Shown here: in pieces, positions 1-6,400 of the stretch
Position numbering within the stretch: the first letter of the stretch is position 1
Layout: each line of letters opens with the position of its first letter
DNA from: an archaeon
GTDB lineage: Archaea; Methanobacteriota; Methanobacteria; Methanobacteriales; Methanobacteriaceae
Direction of reading: 5' to 3'
Length of the DNA: 8,605 nucleotides
Assembly (NCBI GenBank): GCA_024409145.1
Contig: JAKSUF010000054.1
Location: forward strand, 1-8,605
Notes under the pieces: model-generated
Databases searched by the model: none
What the model was told of the DNA's origin: nothing
The model's input: the letters and a program-made list of their open reading frames with translations, nothing else
Position numbers and translations under genes: made by a program

Positions 1-13
1 ATAAATTTTAAAA

Positions 14-248
14 TAGTATTACTTTAATATTAAAATAAGATTATTTAGTATTACTAGAATATTAATAAATTTAAAGTTAGTATTAATTAATCAAATAATA
101 TTAATTTATAAAAATTAATATCACAATCTTAAAATCAATAATGGACCTTTAAATTAGAATATTAATTAAGATATCCATATTGATTTAATTTTAATAATTA
201 GCAAATTAGTATTACCAAATATTAAAAATGGTTACGACCAGTATTAAT
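14..248 (+). repeat. Phased TAGTATTA repeats, 32-nt period
   Basis: The word TAGTATTA, or a one-base variant, begins at 14, 46, 78, 207 and 239 (CAGTATTA at 239). The gaps are 32, 32, 129 and 32 nt, so 129 is four periods plus one base. The copies at 14, 46 and 207 continue as TAGTATTAC, then 2-3 bases, then AATATTAA. The copies at 78 and 239 continue as AGTATTAATT. The three expected intermediate positions are degenerate, although TAGAATATTAAT at 155 repeats the same word at 55. The reverse complement TAATACTA occurs at 299-306. A constant spacing close to three helical turns would put the words on one face of the DNA. Base composition alone could create some of these words, but not easily the constant spacing. 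Confidence 0.5.
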
Positions 249-270
249 TTAATAATCATAAGGTTGGGTG

Positions 271-353
271 TTATTTTAGAAAGTAATAAAATTTGAGCTA
301 ATACTAATAGCAATGAAGTTCAATATTATTTTTAAAAAGTAATAAATTTTGAG
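271..353 (+). promoter_or_regulatory. Duplicated 27-28 nt box, putative promoter region of gene 1
   Basis: Bases 271-297 and 326-353 form an imperfect direct repeat with 25 of 28 positions identical and one single-base indel. The shared parts are TTATTTT, AAAGTAATAAA and TTTGAG, and the copies are offset by 55-56 nt. The second copy ends 27 nt before the start codon at 381. The T/A-rich core could serve as a TATA-like element, with the A-rich flank as a weak BRE, which would give two tandem promoters. Alternatively the two copies are paired binding sites of a regulator. No perfect TTTATATA box is visible, so the promoter assignment is tentative even though the repeat itself is directly seen. 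Confidence 0.4.
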
Positions 354-369
354 TAATGACACTATTTAT

Positions 370-373
370 GGAG
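370..373 (+). promoter_or_regulatory. Ribosome binding site of gene 1 (GGAG)
   Basis: GGAG is followed by seven A residues and then the ATG at 381. This spacing supports 381 as the start. The ATG at 368 is in another frame and reaches a stop within a few codons. No other candidate places a signal peptide at the N-terminus. Confidence 0.8.
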
Positions 374-380
374 AAAAAAA

Positions 381-3300
381 ATGGTTAAAATTAAAAAAAG
401 TTCTTCCATAATTATTGTGTTGTTAATTATTTTAGTATTATCTACATCTACTTCTTGGGCAAATGAAAATATAGATGAAGATGATATCTTAAGTGAATCA
501 CAAATTATGGATACAAAAATCAATGAAAAAGAAGTAAGTGTTTCAGAAGAATCATATACTTCATTAAATAATTTAATAAAAGATAACAATTTAGTAGAGT
601 TGGATAAAAATCACAAATATGATGAAAATTCTGATTCTAAACTAAAAGAAGGTATTAAGATAGACAAACAAGTTGTAATTGAAGGTAATGGCCATACAAT
701 TGACAGTACAAATCAATCCAAATTATTTACAATTTCAAAAAATGGAAGTTTAACTTTAAACAATATCATTTTATTAAATAACAATCCAAGTTCTAATTCA
801 GGAATTATGAATCTTGGAAATTTAATATTTAATAATGTAACTTTTATAAGTCAGAAACAAGGAAATGCTGGTGTTTTTGATGCAGCTATTGTTAATGAAG
901 GAAATTTTAGTATAAACAATAGTGCATTTGAAAATTCATCTATTAAATTTAATGTTGAAAGTTCTATTTTTTATTCAGGATTATTCTTTAAAAATTTAGG
1001 CAATTTAACAATAGAAAATACAAATATCTTAAATAATTATATTGAAAGTGAAGCACCAATTAGCCAGATTCGTGGTGGAATAATTTATAACTCTGGAAAT
1101 TTGAAGTTAAATAATGTAAATATGAGTAATAATACAGGTAAATTCAGAGGTATGACTTTAACATTCTTTGGATTTATTTTAAATTCTGAAAAATCAGACA
1201 TTATAGTGAATAATTCACATTTTGAAAATAATGCCATAATTAATGATGGAGTTAAATCTTTTGTAGCACCAACTAATGTTATTAGAATAATTGATAGTAA
1301 TGCATCTGTTTCCAATTCCAAATTTATAAACAATTCCGGATCTATAAATGCAGGAGGTATTGGTTATTATAATAATGAGAAAATAATGTTAATTGAAAAT
1401 TGTTTATTTGACTCCAATACAGTAGAAACACAAGGTGGAGCAATTTTTGTTGAAGGTAATGTAAACTCAAATAATAACACATATAGAAATAATTTTGCAG
1501 GACGTAATGGTGGAGCAGTCTATGTATATGGTTATTATGATGCAGGTAGTACACTTTTAGGTAATTTTGTAAGTACTAATGATTTATTTGAATATAATTC
1601 TGTAAAATCAATCCCAGACCCAGATGGAGAAGCTAGAACTTTATCATGGGGAGGTGCAATATGTTCCAAAGCAGGAAGTTTAACAATAATAAATGACACT
1701 TTTTATAGAAATATAGCTATTTGGGGAGATGGAGGAGCTATTGCAAATTATTTAAGTAGTTCTTTAATTGTTTCACATTGTATTTTTAAAGAGAATGAAG
1801 CTACAGTATGGGGTTCATGGACTCATGCATCCAGTCTTGGAGGAGCAATATTACTTCCAGAAACAGAAATGTATGATGAAAACCATCCTGCAACATTTAC
1901 TGTTGAATACTCTATATTTGATAATAATATAGCTAATGGAGGTACAGCATTATATTCTGTCCCATATAAAGATGTCCCATGTGATTTCGTATCTAATAAT
2001 AACTATTGGGGATCAAACGACCCATTCTTTAAAGAATTAATTGGAAAATACCAATCCAGTAGTTTAGTATTCCCTGACAATTACATTATAATGGGAATCG
2101 AAGGAGACAATGTAATTCATGTTGGTGATACAATAACCTACAAACTTACATTAAATAAAATTAGTGAAAATGGAGTTATTAGTGACTTAAATGATACATT
2201 ACCAGATTATGAATTTACAATTGATTCAAGTTTAAATCCTCTTTCAAATAATAAAATTTTATTTAAAAATGGAGAAGCATATTTCACATATACTGCAGTG
2301 AAAGATGGATTAGAAACCTTTTTTATTAATAACAGGTCTTTCAAAACACAAATTAATATTGTAAAATATGATTTATCTGCAAATGCATCTTATATTGATG
2401 ACCTTAAACTTATCAATATCACATTATCTGAGAATATAAATGGAAATATTTCTATTAAAGTAAATAATACAGAGTATAATGCTTCAATCGAAAATGGTTC
2501 TGCTATTGTTAATGTATCTAACTTAGTTCCTGGCACTAATTTGATTACAATTTCTTATAATGGTGATGAAAAATATAATGAATTTTCTATTGATAAAAAT
2601 ATAACCATTGAAAAATATATGCCTCCAATTGAAGTTAATAATATGACTATGAACTCTTCATCTAATTCAGAAATTACACTTCAATTCCCATCTGATGCAA
2701 CTGGAAGAGTATTATTTGATATTGATGGAAAATTATTTTATACAAATATTTTAGATGGCGTCGCAACTTTAGATATCTCATCTATAGAATTAGGCCCACA
2801 TAATATTATCTGGAATTATCTTGGAGATGAGAAATATAGTAAATTAGAAGGTAATTTCTCAATTAACTTAACTACTAATGAAAAAATAACCAATAATCAA
2901 AATATTCAAGTATTCTATACTGATGGTTCAAAATATAAAGTAAGAATAATGGGTACTGATGGTAAAGCTGTTGGTCCAGGAAACTTAGTGACATTTATTA
3001 TTGGTGGAAAATCTATTAAAGTAAAAACAGATGAAAATGGATATGCTTCATTTAAGATTACTCAAACTCCTAAAAAGTATACAGTAACTACAAAATATAA
3101 CAATATCCAAGTAAAAAATACCATAACTGTTAAAAATGTATTAATTGCTAAGAATTTATCTGTTAAAAAAGCTAAGAAAATTAAATACAGTGTTACTGTA
3201 AAAGGTAAGAAAGCATTTGCTTATAAAAAAGTAACTTTTAAATTAAAAGGAAAAACATATACTGCAAAAACTAATAAAAAAGGTGTTGCAACAATCTATC

Positions 3301-3386
3301 TTAAAAATTTAAAAGTTGGTAAATATAACATAGTTGTTAAGTATGCAAACACTAAATTAACTAAAGCAATTAAAATTAAAAGATAA
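381..3386 (+). CDS. Adhesin-like surface protein (beta-helix, Ig-like repeats, basic C-terminal module)
   Basis: This 1001-residue protein is predicted to be secreted and displayed on the cell surface. A basic start (MVKIKK) and a hydrophobic stretch at about 9-20 form a signal peptide, with likely cleavage after Ala27 (SWA). An acidic linker follows. Residues about 57-130 match the N-terminal cap typical of methanogen beta-helix proteins (GNGHTID at 102-108). Residues 130-550 carry GGAI-type rungs at 231, 324, 351, 376, 423, 450, 486 and 519 with N-rich turns, closing with NNYWGSNDPFF. Ig-like repeats lie at about 553-662, 663-747 and 748-835. A further Ig-like (Big_1-like) unit at 838-919 contains YTDGSKYKV. 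The last 81 residues (921-1001) contain 25 Lys and one Arg but no Asp or Glu. About 30 N-x-S/T sequons suggest N-glycosylation. I see no LPxTG motif, C-terminal membrane segment or obvious pseudomurein-binding repeat. Residues 748-1001 are homologous to the end of the next protein. The adhesion role is inferred from the family; the ligand is unknown. Confidence 0.88.
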   Translation: MVKIKKSSSIIIVLLIILVLSTSTSWANENIDEDDILSESQIMDTKINEKEVSVSEESYTSLNNLIKDNNLVELDKNHKYDENSDSKLKEGIKIDKQVVIEGNGHTIDSTNQSKLFTISKNGSLTLNNIILLNNNPSSNSGIMNLGNLIFNNVTFISQKQGNAGVFDAAIVNEGNFSINNSAFENSSIKFNVESSIFYSGLFFKNLGNLTIENTNILNNYIESEAPISQIRGGIIYNSGNLKLNNVNMSNNTGKFRGMTLTFFGFILNSEKSDIIVNNSHFENNAIINDGVKSFVAPTNVIRIIDSNASVSNSKFINNSGSINAGGIGYYNNEKIMLIENCLFDSNTVETQGGAIFVEGNVNSNNNTYRNNFAGRNGGAVYVYGYYDAGSTLLGNFVSTNDLFEYNSVKSIPDPDGEARTLSWGGAICSKAGSLTIINDTFYRNIAIWGDGGAIANYLSSSLIVSHCIFKENEATVWGSWTHASSLGGAILLPETEMYDENHPATFTVEYSIFDNNIANGGTALYSVPYKDVPCDFVSNNNYWGSNDPFFKELIGKYQSSSLVFPDNYIIMGIEGDNVIHVGDTITYKLTLNKISENGVISDLNDTLPDYEFTIDSSLNPLSNNKILFKNGEAYFTYTAVKDGLETFFINNRSFKTQINIVKYDLSANASYIDDLKLINITLSENINGNISIKVNNTEYNASIENGSAIVNVSNLVPGTNLITISYNGDEKYNEFSIDKNITIEKYMPPIEVNNMTMNSSSNSEITLQFPSDATGRVLFDIDGKLFYTNILDGVATLDISSIELGPHNIIWNYLGDEKYSKLEGNFSINLTTNEKITNNQNIQVFYTDGSKYKVRIMGTDGKAVGPGNLVTFIIGGKSIKVKTDENGYASFKITQTPKKYTVTTKYNNIQVKNTITVKNVLIAKNLSVKKAKKIKYSVTVKGKKAFAYKKVTFKLKGKTYTAKTNKKGVATIYLKNLKVGKYNIVVKYANTKLTKAIKIKR

Positions 3387-3432
3387 AAGTGAGAGATAAA
3401 ACTGAAAGATAGAATTAAAAGATAAGAAGTTT
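3360..3432 (+). repeat. Duplicated gene-1 tail with 13-nt periodicity
   Basis: AGATA occurs at 3381, 3394, 3407 and 3420, exactly 13 nt apart, and heads four degenerate 13-nt units. The first AGATA includes the last Arg codon and the stop of gene 1. The 13-mer AATTAAAAGATAA, which codes the gene end, occurs at 3374-3386 and again unchanged at 3413-3425, an offset of 39 nt that keeps frame. The sequence before each copy is also similar, so 3401-3425 looks like a copy of 3360-3386 with a 2-nt deletion. Read in the gene-1 frame after the stop, it would encode K, a stop, then EIKLKDRIKR and a stop. It may be a slippage or duplication relic. It could also affect the mRNA end. Confidence 0.5.
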
Positions 3433-3453
3433 AAACACTTCTTTCTTTTTTTT
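3424..3453 (+). terminator. Hairpin plus T-tract between genes 1 and 2
   Basis: AAGAAGT (3424-3430) pairs perfectly with ACTTCTT (3437-3443) around a six-base loop, TTAAAC. It is followed by TC and then eight T (3446-3453). T-rich tracts terminate archaeal transcription, and the hairpin gives it a bacterial-intrinsic look. The T8 tract ends at the base before the GGAG of gene 2, so any promoter used only for gene 2 would have to lie upstream, within the 3' end of gene 1 or the repeat. Partial read-through or attenuation is therefore plausible. The stem is short and A/T-rich, which limits confidence. Confidence 0.5.
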
Positions 3454-3457
3454 GGAG
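3454..3457 (+). promoter_or_regulatory. Ribosome binding site of gene 2 (GGAG)
   Basis: GGAG stands seven bases before the ATG at 3465, the same spacing as in gene 1. It is immediately preceded by the T8 tract of the terminator-like element. Transcripts that stop early in the tract would therefore lack the site. Confidence 0.8.
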
Positions 3458-3464
3458 ATTATAT

Positions 3465-6400
3465 ATGTTTAAATTTAAAAAACTTACAATATCTTTAGTA
3501 TTAATTTTATTCATATTTCTATTCATTTCACAATCTTATGCTTTAGATAATGAAACAATTAACACTCTTGATATTGAAGATTCACTTGGTGATGCATCTA
3601 CAACAGAGATTTATGTTAATGCATCTAATGAAGAAAATGGAACAGGAGAAAAACTTAACCCATATAAAAATTTAGAAACAGTTAAGATGGAAGCTGGACA
3701 CACAGTACATATCGCTGATGGAGAGTATACCTATAAATCATTTAATTCATTAAATAATATAACACTCATTGGGGAACATACAGATAAAACCATAATTAAA
3801 TGCAATAATCTAGAAATAACTGCAAATAACCTAATTTTAAGAAATTTAACAATTATTGGAGCTACTTTTAAGAATCAAGGAAACTTTACAGCTCAAAATA
3901 CCATATTTAAAAATAGTAAAGGTAAAGTTATTGATGAATATAGAAATTCTTATGGAGGATGTATTTATACATCATATAGGTCTAATGATAATGAAAAACA
4001 TTTAATTTCCTTAACAGACTGTTATTTCATAAATAACTCTGCAGAGTATGGTGGAGCAATTTATATTGATAAAGGAGATTTAGATATCACAAGATGTTAT
4101 TTCCTAAATAACACTGCATATAATTATGGAGGAGCAATAGCTATATCTTATGCAAATAAAGTTACTATCAAAAAATCTAGATTTGATAATGATAATTCTA
4201 AAGAGGATGCAGGTGGGGCAATTTACAGTATGTGTTCTACATTAACTGTAAATGATGTTAATATAACTAACTGTTCCTCTACATTTGGAGCAGGAATAAC
4301 TGCATTGAATACTAAATTAGATATAGATAACTTAAATGCATATAACAACATTGCAAAATATAATGGTGGGGCAATTTATCAAATGTATTCAACTTCTTTG
4401 ATTACATCATCCAATTTTATAAATAACTCTGCAACAAATGGTGGAGCATTATTCTTAGATAATATCACATCATTATTTTTAAATAATAATCAGTTTATAA
4501 ATAACTCTGCAAAAGCTTGTGGAGGAGCAATTTATTCACTTCTAAATAAAGAATATAGCAATATTAACAATACATATAAGAACAATTCTGCAATTGAAAA
4601 TAATGACACATATACCACTTCTACAATTAATAATATTATACTTTCTTCAAATCATACTACAATTCATTACACTCCCCAAAATGATATCGTATTAGGAGAC
4701 TATTATAATTTAGTTGAACATGGTTATGTATCACCAGTTAAAGATCAACAAGATAGTGGGAATTGTTGGTCATTTTCAGTAATTGCTGCATTAGAGTCTT
4801 GTATCTTAAAAGCTATCAATAAAACTTATGATTTATCTGAAGAAAATATGAAGAATGTCATGGCATCCTTTTCTGATTATGGTTGGAAAGTAGATGTAAA
4901 TAACGGAGGTTATGATGACATGGCTATTGGATATCTTGTAGGATGGTTAGGTCCAATAAATGATTCTGATGATAAATTTGATGATAGTGGTGCGTTATCT
5001 CCTGTTTTAAATCAATTATTCCAAATACAAAATGTTGTATACATTAAGAGAAATAACTATCTGGATAATGATGGAATTAAAGAAGCTATTTTAAAATATG
5101 GTGCTGTTTCAACTGGAATTTATTACTCTGGATTATATTTAAATGATTATAACTATTATTACTATGATAATATCATGCCCTCAAATCATGCAGTGACTAT
5201 TGTTGGGTGGGATGATAATTATTCTAGATATAATTTTGGTAATATAAATACTCCCGCTGGAGATGGTGCATTTATTGTTAAAAATAGTTGGGGTACTGAC
5301 TGGAGTAAGGGTGGATATTTCTATGTATCATATTATGATAGAAAATTCGCACAAGTTGGAGAAAATGAAGTTTCATATACATTTATATTAAATGATACTA
5401 TCAAATATGATAAAAATTATCAGTATGATGTTGCTGGAAAAACAGATTATTTAATTACAGGTGAAAAAACCTTATGGTACCAAAATATTTTTAATGCAAC
5501 CGATAATGAATATTTAGCTGCAGTATCCACTTATTTCACTGAATTAACAGATTGGGAAGTTTCTATATTTGTAAATAATATATTTAAAACAAGCACTTCA
5601 GGAACTTCAAACCCAGGATATTATACAATTAACTTAGGTGATTTAATTCATTTAAATAAAGGAGATGAATTTAAAGTAGTATTTAAAATTACTGCTGAAG
5701 AACATGCAAAAATACCTATTCTTGAAGAACAATATATTAATAAAGTACCTTTTGGATATGGAGTATCTTTCTTTAGTAAAGATGGTGAAAATTGGACAGA
5801 TTTATACAAATTTGAATTCTCTGACTTTAATCGTAGATGTATATCACAAGTAGCATGTATTAAAGCATTTACTATTTTCGATACATTAAACTCAACAATA
5901 AAATTAGATATTTCTGATAGAGGAATTGATTCTATAAATATTAAAGCTATTGTATGTGATCCATATAATCAATTAATCAATTCTGGAAATGTGACTTTTA
6001 CTATTGAGGGTATTGAATATACAGTTAATGTCGTTAACGGAATTGCTCAATTAAATCATAGACTTAAAAATAATACAGATAGTATAATTTATGCAATATT
6101 TAATAATGAAAATTATTATTCTTCATCTAATTCAACTGAGATTAAATTTTATACATCCAATATTAAATTAGATATAAAAGATGTTAAATATGGTCAACTT
6201 ATACTTGCAAATATTACTTTAATCGATAATGAAAGTAATGAATTAAGTGATGATATTAATTTAACAGTAGCTAATGAAACTTATCTTGTTCATATTGAAG
6301 GTAACAAATTATTTTATGTTCCAAAAATTTTGGATATTGGTTCATATAATGCTACTTTAAAATATAAAGACAACATTATTAAACAGAATGAATTCAAGAT

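Larger units (their letters stand above)
1..380. other. AT-rich intergenic / upstream region of the first adhesin-like gene
   Basis: I see no gene here. Every frame on both strands is interrupted by frequent stops, and the few short ATG-started frames have no convincing ribosome binding site. The stretch is almost pure A/T, with only isolated G/C positions. It holds two kinds of ordered sequence, annotated separately: TAGTATTA-type words spaced by 32 nt (14-248) and a duplicated 27-28 nt box (271-297 and 326-353). Long AT-rich leaders in front of surface-protein genes are usual in Methanobacteriaceae. I infer that the region carries the promoter and regulatory sites of the gene starting at 381. 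The upstream neighbour lies outside the window. Confidence 0.75.

Noticed and set aside
14..248. CRISPR array explanation for the regularly spaced words
   Set aside because: Only about 8-10 bases recur, with variants, and the period is 32 nt in total. A CRISPR would show longer near-identical repeats separated by unique spacers, and no cas gene is visible.
228..296. Possible 22-codon leader peptide upstream of gene 1
   Set aside because: There is no Shine-Dalgarno sequence before the ATG and no distinctive composition. One such frame is expected by chance in a region of this length.
356..388. Ten-codon upstream frame overlapping the gene-1 start codon
   Set aside because: It could in principle affect initiation at 381, but only a weak GAG stands before its ATG. 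The GGAG at 370 with seven-base spacing clearly serves 381.
362..589. Minus-strand open frame of 75 codons over the start of gene 1
   Set aside because: It lies antisense to a well-supported signal peptide and linker, has no ribosome binding site and no recognisable domain; AT-rich coding DNA readily gives such shadow frames.
1085..1554. Two minus-strand open frames (1085-1333 and 1342-1554)
   Set aside because: Both are antisense to the repetitive beta-helix region, with biased His/Tyr/Leu composition that mirrors the sense codons.
3141..3386. Covalent sorting signal or membrane anchor at the end of protein 1
   Set aside because: No LPxTG-like motif and no hydrophobic helix is present; the segment is Lys-rich beta-strand sequence to the last residue.
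4692..5354. Pseudomurein endoisopeptidase of the phage PeiW/PeiP type
   Set aside because: Those enzymes belong to a transglutaminase-like C71 family with a Cys-His-Asp triad. Here the CWSF, NHAV and KNSWG motifs identify the papain C1 family.
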